From RPQJ01 sp963732415 (GTDB lineage: Bacteria > Pseudomonadota > Gammaproteobacteria > Steroidobacterales > Steroidobacteraceae): DNA of 64,000 nt. The DNA lies in NCBI GenBank assembly GCA_963732415.1, contig CAVSZK010000015.1, positions 226,075-290,074 on the forward strand, written 5' to 3'. A program made the translations under genes and the position numbers. Shown in pieces: positions 52,195 through 60,143 of the stretch (position 1 is its first letter; each line of letters begins with the position of its first letter). The notes beneath the pieces were generated by a model. The model worked only from the letters and a program-made list of their open reading frames with translations, searched no databases and had not been told where the DNA came from.

Positions 52195-53493
52195 ATGAAT
52201 GCAAGCATCTTGAAGCGCGCGCTGGTGTCCTCGGCAACCGGTCTCGGAGCCCTCGCGTGCGGCACCGCCGGCGCAGGCGGCATCAGCCTCTACGAGGTAG
52301 GCACGGCGGACGTCGGCCTCGCCTCGGCCGGCTATTCGGCGCGCGCGCAGGACGCATCGACCGTGTTCACGAATCCTGCCGGCATGACGCGGCTCTCCGG
52401 CGACCAGGTCACGCTCGGCGCCCAGATGCTCTACGGCGACGCGGGATTCTCGCTCGAGCAAGGGACAACGCCGGCGCTCGGTACCGATGACGGCGGCAAT
52501 CCGCTCGGCTGGATGCCCGGCGGCGGCGTTTTTTATTCGCACAGCGTTTCGCCGGATTTCAAGGTCGGCCTCGCGGTCACCGGCAACTTCGGGTCGGTCG
52601 TGGAGTACGACAAGGGCTGGGCTGGCCGATATCGCGCCCAGGAAGGGACGCTTCTCGGAATCTCGTTCCTCCCCTCCGCCGCGTGGCGCGTCAACGAGAA
52701 TCTTTCGCTGGGCGTCAGCCTCAACGCGATGTACGGCAAGTTCGACAACAAGGTGGCCGTCAACAACATCCTCGGGCCCGATGGCAGGCTTACCCTCGAC
52801 GACAATGTGTGGGGCTTTGGCGCCAATGTGGGGGTGCTCTACGAACTGGATCCCGGCACGCGATTCGGCATCACCTACACCTCGCCGGTACAGCTCGACT
52901 TCAAGGCGAAGGCGCAGTGGAGCGATCTCGGACCTGCAATCCAGGCGCTGCTCGCTTCGCGCGGGTTGCTGGACGCGAACGTCGATCTCGGGGTCACGGT
53001 GCCGCAGGGTGTGAACGCGGGCTTCTACCATGAGATCGATTCGCACTGGGCGATCCTCGGGAGCGTCGGCTGGCAGCAGTGGTCGAAGTTCGGCGAGGTG
53101 GATGTCGGGGTCGATTCGAACAATCCCATCGGATTGACCACCAAGCTGGACTTCGATGACACCTGGCACGGCGCTGGCGGTGCCCAGTACAAACTGTCCG
53201 ATGGCTGGATGCTCAATGGCGGCATCGCTTACGACTCGGGATTCCAGGACAACGACGCCGTTGCACTGGTGCTGCCTGTAAACTCCGCCTGGCGGTTCGG
53301 GATCGGCGGCCAGAAGGAACAATCTCAAGCGTTCAACTGGGGGTTGAGCCTCGAATACGTTTACGGAGGAGACCTGCATACGAACATCGTCGGCAGTGTG
53401 CCAGTCGCGTTGGGCGGGCGCGGTGACGTGGTCGGCTCGTTCGACAGTGTCAACGTCTTGTTCCTCGCCGCCAACTTCAACTGGAAGTTCTGA
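52195..53493 (+). CDS. OmpP1/FadL-family outer-membrane transport protein
   Basis: A 432-residue beta-barrel protein. ATG at 52195 begins a signal peptide (about 1-27, ending AGAGG). The N-terminal hatch motif ISLYEVGTADVGLASAGYSARAQDASTVFTNPAGM (in parts: EVGTADVGLASAGY and STVFTNPAGMTRL) is typical of FadL-like long-chain fatty-acid and hydrocarbon channels. Repeated strands alternate with Gly/Asp turns; the protein ends in FNWKF, as expected for BamA recognition. Probably imports hydrophobic substrates. Confidence 0.92.
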   Translation: MNASILKRALVSSATGLGALACGTAGAGGISLYEVGTADVGLASAGYSARAQDASTVFTNPAGMTRLSGDQVTLGAQMLYGDAGFSLEQGTTPALGTDDGGNPLGWMPGGGVFYSHSVSPDFKVGLAVTGNFGSVVEYDKGWAGRYRAQEGTLLGISFLPSAAWRVNENLSLGVSLNAMYGKFDNKVAVNNILGPDGRLTLDDNVWGFGANVGVLYELDPGTRFGITYTSPVQLDFKAKAQWSDLGPAIQALLASRGLLDANVDLGVTVPQGVNAGFYHEIDSHWAILGSVGWQQWSKFGEVDVGVDSNNPIGLTTKLDFDDTWHGAGGAQYKLSDGWMLNGGIAYDSGFQDNDAVALVLPVNSAWRFGIGGQKEQSQAFNWGLSLEYVYGGDLHTNIVGSVPVALGGRGDVVGSFDSVNVLFLAANFNWKF

Positions 53494-53543
53494 CCGGCGC
53501 GCCGGTCACGCCCCTGTTCGCACCGCACCGCGGCGGGGGCTGA

Positions 53544-53972
53544 TCATCCTCGGCGGTCCGGCTGATCCGGCACCGGGAAGTTGAATCCGCAGTACGCGAA
53601 ATAGCCGATCGTGTATATGACGACCGTCAAATCGACAGCAAAGGGAAGCCAGAAACCAGTCGCGAACGGTTGCCTGGCGTTGGAAAGCACGAGCCAGACC
53701 ATGAACGCCTTCTCTAAAACACTGTAGAGGGCGATCGGGAAACGCCACTCGCGGTAAATCGCCGCCCCCATCATGAACAGGCCCATGAGCCCGACCATGA
53801 TTCCCCAGTGTTGGATGATGATCGTGTACTCGACCAGATAGGGAAGCTTCGCAATGCTTGGCATGGCCCAGGAGGGCACGACTGCGAAAATCCCGATAAG
53901 CGCTGTCCCGGCACCGGTCAGCAGGTAAAAGGGCCGGAAGGTTCGGGAAAAAAACGCTTCGAGATTCGGCAT
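53544..53972 (-). CDS. four-helix membrane protein of unknown function
   Basis: A 142-residue protein with four hydrophobic helices (FYLLTGAGTALIGIFAVVP, IQHWGIMVGLMGLFMMGAA, LEKAFMVWLVLSN and FAVDLTVVIYTIGYFAY in parts). ATG at 53972 follows AGGAGC. Ends PVPDQPDRRG. I do not recognise a named family. Converges with the FadL gene; on the same strand as the decayed oxidoreductase further right. Confidence 0.75.
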   Translation of the reverse strand: MPNLEAFFSRTFRPFYLLTGAGTALIGIFAVVPSWAMPSIAKLPYLVEYTIIIQHWGIMVGLMGLFMMGAAIYREWRFPIALYSVLEKAFMVWLVLSNARQPFATGFWLPFAVDLTVVIYTIGYFAYCGFNFPVPDQPDRRG

Positions 53973-54150
53973 GTTGAGGCTGCTCCTGTGGCAAGGTGAG
54001 TAACAAGGGCCGTGTCGTGAGCGATGAGCTGAAAGCCGGCTTCGCGCAACGCTACTACCGCCGGTGGTCCGGGACGGTTACTACCATGGCTGCGCCGAAT
54101 CCGATCTCCGCGCCGCTGTTTACGATCCGCGTCGAATCAACGCCTTCACT

Positions 54151-55065
54151 TCAGTTGAGCGTGATCACTACTTTGCCCGTTGCCCGTCCCGACTCGGAAC
54201 ACGCAAGTGCATCACGCACGCTGTCCAGCGGGAAGACCCTGTCTATGACCGCCTTGATAGCACCGCTTTCTACCAACTGCGTGATCAGTCTCAGCTGCTC
54301 CCCGTCAGCACGCATGAAGAGGTATTCGCAACGCGCATCGTGTACTCGGGACGCAGCCATTGCCTTTCGCGACATTAAGCCGAACACGAAAACCAGGATT
54401 GGACCAAGTCCCCAGTTGCGTGCAAAGGCCGCGGAAGGCGTACTTCCGATGCTTACTACAACGCCACCGCGTTTCACGCATTCAAAGGACTTTAGCAGGG
54501 TGTCGCCGCCTGCGCTGTCTAGCACGACGTCCCAATCCTTGTCCACGTCCTCGAAGCGAAGGCTGCGGTAGTCAATGGCGATATCGGCACCCGGACCCTT
54601 CACAAAGTCTACGTTGCGTTGCCCAACTGCTGTGAGGACCGTTGCCCCCAGGTGATGGGTGAGTTGGATAGCCACGCTGTCAACGCGACCAGAGGTAGTG
54701 AAGCTGCCTCCTCGAAAGTAACGTTTGTTGGCTTCAGGGCTGCGGCGCCCTCCCGGACAACGGCGAACTCCGCAAAGGCGCCAATGCGGTCCTCGTTCAA
54801 TCGCGCATATATCGCGTCGCCTACCTTGAAGCGAGTCACGCTTTCCCCGATCGCGGATTCCCGACAGATCATTTCCTAGAACCAGGGGAAAGCGGTACTT
54901 CAGCAACAGCTTCAACTTTCCATCGCGAATCTTGACGTCGAGCGGATTCACGCTGACAGCCTGAACCTGAACCAACAGATCCGTGTCGCCAATCGGTGGG
55001 ACGGGAACGTCGGCCACTCTGACGAATGAATTACTTCCGTATCGGTCGATTAGCGCGGCCTTCAT
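54151..55065 (-). pseudogene. zinc-type NADPH oxidoreductase (quinone reductase-like), broken
   Basis: From ATG at 55065 the frame reads a normal MDR-family start (MKAALIDRYGSNSFVRVAD, VSVNPLDVKIRDGK, VLGNDLSG). At about 54855 a 1-base change shifts the frame, and the sequence continues in a second frame as GESVTRFKVGDAIYARL ... FEEAASLPLVALTAW. It then returns to the first frame at about 54677 as SVAIQLTHHLGATV to the end. At that second join the segment that should hold the AGxGGVG NADPH loop is missing, so about 25 codons are deleted between two GCGTGG copies. Hence a pseudogene that lost its cofactor loop. Confidence 0.85.
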
Positions 55066-55136
55066 GGAACTCTCTGATCTCCGACGCTCTCTTGTCGCGG
55101 TCCTGAGGGGCTCGAGCCTGCTTGACGCATTCTTCT

Positions 55137-55262
55137 GCGCTCCCACATCAGCGCCTTGTCGGTCTCGGTGTACTGGATCCTCATCCGGCGCTTCAAGAGC
55201 GGCAGCCCGCAGCGAAAGCCGCAACGCAGCTGGAATACTAACCCTCGCTGAAATCCCCGTCC
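55137..55262 (-). mobile_element. IS30-family transposase remnant
   Basis: The minus-strand frame from ATG at 55184 encodes MRIQYTETDKALMWER, the very conserved start of many IS30 transposases, then diverges into unrelated sequence at 55136. Only 16 codons remain. The stretch up to about 55262 (ending near TTTCAGCGAGGG) may be the upstream end of the same element; that boundary is uncertain. It lies 71 bp upstream of the broken oxidoreductase gene. Confidence 0.6.
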
Positions 55263-55304
55263 CCAAATGCCGGTCTAGTAAGCAACTGCTCCCGGAGTGA
55301 ACTC

Positions 55305-55943
55305 ATGCACACCCGCATCGCCCGATCCCTGATGCTGACCGCCGTCCTGGCGACCGTTCCCGCGTTCGCCGCCGGCGTCCCCGACGATCCCGCCCGGGTC
55401 GCGCCGCTCACGGTCGGCACCACGATCCCCGCGGTCACGGTCCGCAACCCAGACGGCAGCGAGCGCACCTTCGGACCGCGCACCCTGGCGAAGCCGACCG
55501 TGCTGATCTTCTACCGTGGCGGCTGGTGCCCGTACTGCAATGCTCACCTCGGTGAGCTCAAGACCGCCGAACCCACGCTGCTGGAGCTCGGCTACGACCT
55601 GGTCTTCATGAGTGCCGACCAGCCCGACCTGCTCTACTCGAGCCTCAAGGAACCCGACATCCACTACACGCTGCTGTCGGACGCGCGCATGAGCGCGGCG
55701 CGCGCCTACGGCGTCGCCTTCCGGGTCGACGACGCGACGGTCGCGAAGTACAAGGGCTACGGCATCGACCTGGAGGCCGCCTCCGGCGAGACCCACCACG
55801 AGCTGCCGGTCCCGGCGGTCTTCATCATCGATCGCAAAGGCGTGATCCGGTTCGTCTACGCGAACCCGGACTACAAGGTGCGACTGTCTTCCAACGCGCT
55901 GCTCGCTGAGGCGCGCCGGCTGGCCGGTGCCGCACCGCCGTGA
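55305..55943 (+). CDS. exported peroxiredoxin-like (AhpC/TSA) protein
   Basis: A 212-residue thioredoxin-fold protein with a signal peptide (about 1-22, ending AFAA). The active-site motif is FYRGGWCPYCNAHL (about residues 69-82), as in the 'peroxiredoxin-like' subgroup with two close Cys, and the fold continues through SADQPDLLYSS and VPAVFIIDRKGVIRFVYANPDY. Reduces peroxides or disulfides in the periplasm; partner unknown. A 50-codon GTG frame overlaps its stop. Confidence 0.9.
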   Translation: MHTRIARSLMLTAVLATVPAFAAGVPDDPARVAPLTVGTTIPAVTVRNPDGSERTFGPRTLAKPTVLIFYRGGWCPYCNAHLGELKTAEPTLLELGYDLVFMSADQPDLLYSSLKEPDIHYTLLSDARMSAARAYGVAFRVDDATVAKYKGYGIDLEAASGETHHELPVPAVFIIDRKGVIRFVYANPDYKVRLSSNALLAEARRLAGAAPP

Positions 55944-56092
55944 GACTCTCACCCGCGCTTGGGCTCGCACTGCTGACCGGCAGCCCGGCCGGGGCGGCGG
56001 CGCCTATTCCCGCCCCCGAGCTTCGCGCCCTCCCGGCCGCCCACGTACAGCAACTCGGCAGCACTTGGCAGCGTCCGATAAGCCCGCATTAA
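55940..56092 (+). CDS. possible short exported peptide coupled to the peroxiredoxin gene
   Basis: A 50-residue frame starting GTG at 55940, overlapping the upstream TGA stop (GTGA). It begins like a signal peptide (MRLSPALGLALLTGSPAGAAA) and ends WQRPISPH. It may be the truncated start of a lost second gene rather than a working peptide. No family is recognised. Confidence 0.3.
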   Translation: MRLSPALGLALLTGSPAGAAAPIPAPELRALPAAHVQQLGSTWQRPISPH

Positions 56093-56209
56093 CCCTTCGG
56101 CCAGCCTTAATAGTCACCCGAATTCAACTTATATTGTAGTGTTATTGTCACTCAATTATTGATATCGCCTACTCATCGCCAGACGTGACCACACAGATCC
56201 TGGCTCGAG

Positions 56210-56245
56210 AAAAAAAAGAAAGGGCCCTCGCGGGCAGGGCCCTTT
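56210..56245 (-). terminator. rho-independent terminator of the phasin gene
   Basis: On the minus strand a perfect 10-bp stem (AAAGGGCCCT / AGGGCCCTTT) with a 7-nt loop is followed by a run of eight T after one C. It lies 33 bp after the phasin stop at 56278, a classic intrinsic terminator. Confidence 0.9.
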
Positions 56246-56277
56246 CAGCAGCAATGTTAACGACGACCGTTCGTCAA

Positions 56278-56820
56278 TCAGGCGGCAACCTTACGGGCAC
56301 GCTCGCCAGACTTGCGAACCACACGCTTCGCCTTGCGGGCGCGCGTGGTCTTCGCCTTCGGCAGCTCGTCTTCGACGGTGTCGAAGAGCTTCCCGTAGGT
56401 CTCCATCGTCAGCTTGCGAAACTCACGGCCCGTAGCCTTGAAGATCGCGGCCCCACGGGTCGCTTCATCCTGGATGCGATCGCGGGTCGCAGGCAACATC
56501 TCAGCCTGGTCGCGTACCAGGTCCAGGACGTCTTCGGCCCGCGCGGCGTGCTCGCATCGGGTGGCCGCACCTGTCAGCGCCGAGGTGATGACCTCCGACT
56601 GGAGTTCGATGAGGCTCTGCAGTGCTTTCTGCGAGACGACCGTGAGCTTCACGCCCGAGTGCGCCATCTTGCGCACCGGGTTCTTGATGGACTTGAAGCC
56701 CTCCGCCGAATTAGCGAGGGCGTTACCCATGAACCTGATGGGGTCCTTACTGAGGTTCCGGGCCAGGTATGTCACGGCCTGGGTCTGTTCGTTCATGAAT
56801 TCCTGCATTTCGTCTTTCAT
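56278..56820 (-). CDS. phasin family protein
   Basis: A 180-residue phasin. The helical core (about 1-140) has SGVKLTVVSQKALQSLIELQSEVI, sharing the pattern VKLT.S...QSLIELQ with the phasin at 43457. The tail (from about 150) is Lys/Arg-rich (KAKTTRARKAKRVVRKSGERARKVAA in parts) but much shorter than in that paralogue. Phasins coat polyhydroxyalkanoate granules. It is followed by a strong terminator. Confidence 0.85.
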   Translation of the reverse strand: MKDEMQEFMNEQTQAVTYLARNLSKDPIRFMGNALANSAEGFKSIKNPVRKMAHSGVKLTVVSQKALQSLIELQSEVITSALTGAATRCEHAARAEDVLDLVRDQAEMLPATRDRIQDEATRGAAIFKATGREFRKLTMETYGKLFDTVEDELPKAKTTRARKAKRVVRKSGERARKVAA

Positions 56821-56864
56821 TTGGCTTCTCGGTTGGTGCGCTGTATTACAGCGGTTGCTGCGCT

Positions 56865-57173
56865 TCAGCGCGGTTCAGTGCGCTTAGTTGCCGGCTCGAA
56901 GTCCTGATTCACGAGTTCGCCCAGCGTTGCCCGGTCCCGCCAGGCGAGGCGTCCGAGCCAGAGGAAGAGAGCCGCCGCTGCCAATGCAAGAGCACCGACC
57001 ATCTGCCTGCTGAAAAGTACAACAACGCCGAAACCAATCGCTGCTGCGGCGCCGAGAAACGCAACGACCGCACAGCATCGCGGTAACAGTCGCCCCAGTG
57101 CTCCGTCAACAGTATGGAATAGACCATGAGAGGCTCCATGCTGCCGGACTATAGTGCGGCGGACGAACCTCAT
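56865..57173 (-). CDS. small membrane protein
   Basis: A 102-residue frame with two hydrophobic segments (VVAFLGAAAAIGFGVVVLF and MVGALALAAAALFLWLG) and a polar tail (LVNQDFEPATKRTEPR). ATG at 57173 has GGGAGGGG upstream; an ATG at 57200 is an alternative. A competing frame in the same place looks less protein-like. No family is recognised. It lies just left of the cassette region, upstream of the phasin gene. Confidence 0.5.
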   Translation of the reverse strand: MRFVRRTIVRQHGASHGLFHTVDGALGRLLPRCCAVVAFLGAAAAIGFGVVVLFSRQMVGALALAAAALFLWLGRLAWRDRATLGELVNQDFEPATKRTEPR

Positions 57174-57234
57174 CTCGGTATCCCCTCCCCGGTACTGCAT
57201 TACAGCAGGGTCTGTCGTCTCCCGGAGTCCCGAA

Positions 57235-57265
57235 AGCGGACCCTCAACGGTGGAAAGCGACCCTC
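57235..57265 (+). repeat. 31-bp direct repeat, left copy
   Basis: Identical over 31 bp, same orientation, to 63295-63325 (contains CTCAACGGTGGAAAGCGAC). The two copies lie on opposite sides of the cassette block, 6.06 kb apart. The left copy is followed by a degraded third version (57281-57297). Nature unknown. Confidence 0.9.
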
Positions 57266-57358
57266 AGCAGAAGTTCGTCGCGCTAGAAAGCAGACGCTCA
57301 ACGCAACCGCTCTGCGGCGAGCAACGGCGCCCCGCCGTGACCTGAGGGAACAAGTGAT

Positions 57359-57802
57359 TCATTTGGCGCCATTCTGTTGAGGCGCCAAAAAGATGTGATA
57401 GCTGTCATCGCCCTCGAGGCCGTCCTCTGAGAGTGACTCGAGGTTGCGGTAAGCAACCAAGACGTCATATGCCCCAGGCGCCACTTCGATCCGGTTCGCA
57501 TTGGGAAAGTAGTCGGTGCAACCCGCAACGACAATGCGGCCCGTATCGCACACAAGTGCAGCGCGGTTGATTCTGTCCCACTCACTCGGGTCCAAGTCTG
57601 GGAGTTGGGCGTCAACTACAAGTCGAACCGGAACATTCATGTTTCGAACCGTCCCGATACCCACGACGTGATCCGCTACTGCGAGGAGGCGCTCTATTGC
57701 CTCCGGTGTCCACGCGTTCGAAAGGTCTCCGAATCTGATGTCATCGTCCTGCAAGTAGAATTGATGGTAGTCGGCGAACAACGTGAGCTCGATCGTTTGC
57801 AT
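57359..57802 (-). CDS. cassette-encoded protein of unknown function (147 aa)
   Basis: ATG at 57802 lies 4 bp after the R' end of an attC site, the normal place for a cassette gene. The protein starts MQTIELTLFADYHQFYLQDD and has the pattern VVGIGTVRNMNVPVRLVVD, then VVAGCTDYFPNANRIEVAPGAYDVLVAYRN (in parts). It is compact, soluble and acidic. I have seen similar sequences without a function. A TTTGGCGCC inverted repeat (57362-57370 / 57381-57389) overlaps its 3' end. Last recognisable cassette on the left. Confidence 0.75.
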   Translation of the reverse strand: MQTIELTLFADYHQFYLQDDDIRFGDLSNAWTPEAIERLLAVADHVVGIGTVRNMNVPVRLVVDAQLPDLDPSEWDRINRAALVCDTGRIVVAGCTDYFPNANRIEVAPGAYDVLVAYRNLESLSEDGLEGDDSYHIFLAPQQNGAK

Positions 57803-57805
57803 GGC

Positions 57806-57865
57806 ACCTAACGTCCTCGGGCACGCGCGTGCGCTTCGCATGTCGCGTGCATGGACCTGTTAGGA
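57806..57865 (-). other. attC recombination site (60 bp)
   Basis: Minus-strand R'' box TCCTAAC (57865-57859) overlaps the stop codon of the gene at 57860; R' is GTTAGGT at 57812-57806. Inner arms GCACGCG / GCGTGC pair, leaving a short central loop. Short attC sites of this kind are bound by integron integrases. Confidence 0.75.
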
Positions 57866-58171
57866 CTCCGACTCAAATACTTCCGCCGTGGTGCCGAACG
57901 CATACTCGTGATACTCGATATCCGCTGGCTGCACATAGAAAGTCTCCTCGTCGGCGGTGAAAGCCACGCACGGACGATAGCTCTCACCTTCAGCGTCGAG
58001 TTCGCCTTGATCGAAGAGCATTGCCAAGTCGAACGAGAACTCGCCGCATATGTCTCGGGCCGCTTTCCCAACCACACCGTACTTCTTAAGTGTGTTTCGA
58101 AGGATGCTTATCTGGGCGCGCTGAAACTGAGCTGCGAGGTCTGCATATCGCTCATCCAGCACGACGCTCAT
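57860..58171 (-). CDS. cassette-encoded protein of unknown function (103 aa)
   Basis: ATG at 58171 has a strong AAGGAGAT ribosome site, unusual among cassette genes here. The product starts MSVVLDERYADLAAQFQRAQ and has LKKYGVVGKAARDICGEFSFD, ending acidic (EVFESES). No membrane segment or signal is seen. I do not recognise a family. Its stop codon lies in the R'' box of the attC site at 57806, as is usual for cassettes. Confidence 0.7.
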   Translation of the reverse strand: MSVVLDERYADLAAQFQRAQISILRNTLKKYGVVGKAARDICGEFSFDLAMLFDQGELDAEGESYRPCVAFTADEETFYVQPADIEYHEYAFGTTAEVFESES

Positions 58172-58186
58172 GTGATCTCCTTCTTG

Positions 58187-58238
58187 GTCCTATAGTTCGA
58201 TCTGAGCGGCGCGCACGCTGCCGCATCAGTTTGGCGCT
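58187..58238 (-). other. candidate decayed attC site
   Basis: Between two cassette genes on the minus strand: R''-like GCCAAAC (58235-58229), an inner CTGA.GCGGC ... GCCGC.TCAG hairpin, then a poor R'-like end. The position fits attC, but the outer boxes are degenerate, so it may no longer recombine. Confidence 0.35.
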
Positions 58239-58447
58239 TCATGCTTCAAGCGCCCGCTCCAGCGATGGGCCACGCGGCACTTGCGCCCACGAAAGATTCC
58301 TTCGAGCAATGGCCACAAACTGGGCGTCATCGAACGTGCTCTCAAGCCAATCGAACGTATCCCGCACGACTATTCTAAGTGCGTCGATCTTGCCCGATGA
58401 ATCCTGCTGTCGATACCAATCAAGGTCGAACTCGCGCCACTGCTTCA
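58239..58447 (-). pseudogene. cassette gene, 3' fragment cut off by the IS21 element
   Basis: Encodes KQWREFDLDWYRQQDSSGK and further to SLERALEA before TGA at 58239. It is the C-terminal half of a 139-residue protein whose N-terminal half lies at 61018-61228 beyond the IS21 element. Removing the element and one copy of the target duplication rejoins the frame exactly (210 nt + 1 nt + 209 nt = 420 nt). No family is recognised. The fragment has no start of its own other than inside the IS end. Confidence 0.85.
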
Positions 58448-58453
58448 ATCCGA

Positions 58454-58548
58454 TGCAGATTCCACGGCATGTCGGGCCGCGATTCCACGTGATGCCGGGC
58501 CGGTATTCCACGGCATGCCGGGCCACCGTTCCACGCTAAGCCGGGCCG
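58454..58548 (+). repeat. IS21 left-end transposase-binding repeats
   Basis: Four tandem, slightly varied copies of a 20-bp unit of the form ATTCCACGGCATGCCGGGCC (starting near 58458, 58481, 58504 and 58529). Multiple terminal repeats of this kind are a hallmark of IS21 ends, where IstA binds. Confidence 0.85.
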
Positions 58549-58612
58549 GCTGAGGGGCGACAGGACAACCAGTTACCGTGACCTTTTCGGGGCGTTCCCG
58601 GGGAGGTCGACG

Positions 58613-60133
58613 GTGGCGCAAGCGAGGTTGTCCGTGCGCAAGATTCGTGAGGTGCTGAGGCTGAAGGCCGAGGCACGACTGAGTGACCGGGAGATCGCTG
58701 CGGTGATCGGTTCGGCGCGTTCGACGGTGCAGGAGTGCCTGCGCCGGGCACGCGCCGCTGGCATCGAGTGGCCGTTGCCGGTGGAGTGCGACGACGAGGA
58801 TCTCGCCGCACGGCTCTACCCGAGCGCGACGGCGCAGGCCCGGTACCCGACGCCGGACTTCGCCACGGTCCACGCCGAGCTCGCCCGCAAGGGTGTGACG
58901 CGGATGCTGCTGTGGCAGGAGTACCGGGCGCGCCACCCCGACGGCTGCCAGTACAGTGCGTTCTGCCGCGATTACGACGCCTGGCGCGGCCGGCAGGACG
59001 CCGTGATGCGCTTCGAGCACGCGCCGGGCGACAAGCTGTTCGTCGACTACGCGGGGCTCACGATGAGCATCGTGGAGCGCGACAGCGGCGAGGTGCAGAC
59101 CGCGCAGATCTTCGTCGCCGCGCTCGGCGCGAGCAACTTCACCTACGTCGAGGCGAGCCTGACCCAGACGGTCGCCGACTGGCTCGGCGCCCACGTCCGT
59201 GCGCTCGAGTACTTCGGGGGTGTGACGCAGGCGATCGTGCCGGATAACTTGAAGAGCGGCGTCGCCCGCGCCTGCCGCTACGAGCCCGACCTCAACCCGA
59301 GCTACCAGGACTTCGCCGAGCACTACGGCGTGGCGATCCTGCCGGCCCGGGTGCGCAAGCCGCGCGACAAGGCCAAGGTCGAGGTCGCGGTGCAGGGCAT
59401 CGAGCGCTGGATCCTGGCACCACTTCGCCACTGCACGTTCTTCAGCCTCAGCGAGTTGAACGCCGCCCTGTGGGCCGCGCTCGAGCGCTACAACGACCGG
59501 CCACTCTCCCGCGAGGAGGGCACGCGCCGCAGCCGCTACCTCGAGCTCGACCGGCCGGCGCTCAAGCCGTTGCCGGCCGAGCGCTACCAGTACGCGACCT
59601 GGAAGAAGGCCAAGGTCCACCTCGATTACCACGTCGAGTTCGAGCGCCGGTACTACTCGGTGCCGTACCGACTGATCGGCAAGACGGTGGATCTGCGCCT
59701 GACGCGACACATGGTCGAGGTGTTCTACCGCAGCCAGGCGGTCGCCACACACCTGCGCCAGGGCGGCGCTCGCCGCTTCATCACCGACCCGGCCCATCGG
59801 CCTGATCGGCATCGGGCCGTCATCGAGCTCAACCACGAGCGCCTCCTTGAGCGCGCCGAGGCGATCGGGCCGGCCACCGCTGCCGTGCTGCGCGAGCAGG
59901 TCCATCGCCGCACCCATCCCGACGAGGCGCTGCGCGCCTCGCTCGGCATCCTGCGGCTCGCTCACGACTTCAGCACCGCGGCGCTCGAGGCTGCCTGCGA
60001 GCGTGCCCTCGAGTTGAGGACCTACAGCTACCGCGCCATCCGTGCGCTCATCGTGGCGCCCCCGGTGCCCGCACCCGAGCCCTCGCCCACGCCTGCGCAC
60101 GACAACGTGCGCGGTGCCCGTTACTTCACCTGA
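58613..60133 (+). CDS. istA: IS21-family transposase IstA
   Basis: A 506-residue DDE transposase. GTG at 58613 follows GGGAGG. An N-terminal helix-turn-helix (RKIREVLRLKAEARLSDREIA, VIGSARSTVQECLRRA) precedes the catalytic core, with Asp in KLFVDYAG, Asp in IVPDNLKSG and Glu in KAKVEVAVQGIERW giving the D-D-E triad. A beta-barrel-like C-terminal part has YYSVPYRLIGKTVDLRLT. Length is normal. It cuts and joins the ends, with IstB choosing targets. Confidence 0.95.
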   Translation: MAQARLSVRKIREVLRLKAEARLSDREIAAVIGSARSTVQECLRRARAAGIEWPLPVECDDEDLAARLYPSATAQARYPTPDFATVHAELARKGVTRMLLWQEYRARHPDGCQYSAFCRDYDAWRGRQDAVMRFEHAPGDKLFVDYAGLTMSIVERDSGEVQTAQIFVAALGASNFTYVEASLTQTVADWLGAHVRALEYFGGVTQAIVPDNLKSGVARACRYEPDLNPSYQDFAEHYGVAILPARVRKPRDKAKVEVAVQGIERWILAPLRHCTFFSLSELNAALWAALERYNDRPLSREEGTRRSRYLELDRPALKPLPAERYQYATWKKAKVHLDYHVEFERRYYSVPYRLIGKTVDLRLTRHMVEVFYRSQAVATHLRQGGARRFITDPAHRPDRHRAVIELNHERLLERAEAIGPATAAVLREQVHRRTHPDEALRASLGILRLAHDFSTAALEAACERALELRTYSYRAIRALIVAPPVPAPEPSPTPAHDNVRGARYFT

Positions 60134-60143
60134 GAGGATCCCG

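Noticed and set aside
54151..55266. The 371-codon frame as one intact dehydrogenase.
   Set aside because: Its middle part (about 54680-54855) is out of frame with the family, and its upstream extension covers the IS30 remnant.
57362..57389. TTTGGCGCC inverted repeat as a terminator.
   Set aside because: It lies mostly inside the gene's last codons and is not followed by a T run.
58454..58548. Four spaced repeats that look like a short CRISPR array.
   Set aside because: The repeats are degenerate, nearly contiguous and lie at an IS21 end with matching inverted copies at the other end.
58445..60100. A 551-codon open frame antisense to istA, reaching into the IS21 left end.
   Set aside because: Mirror of the transposase codons; no ribosome site or domain.
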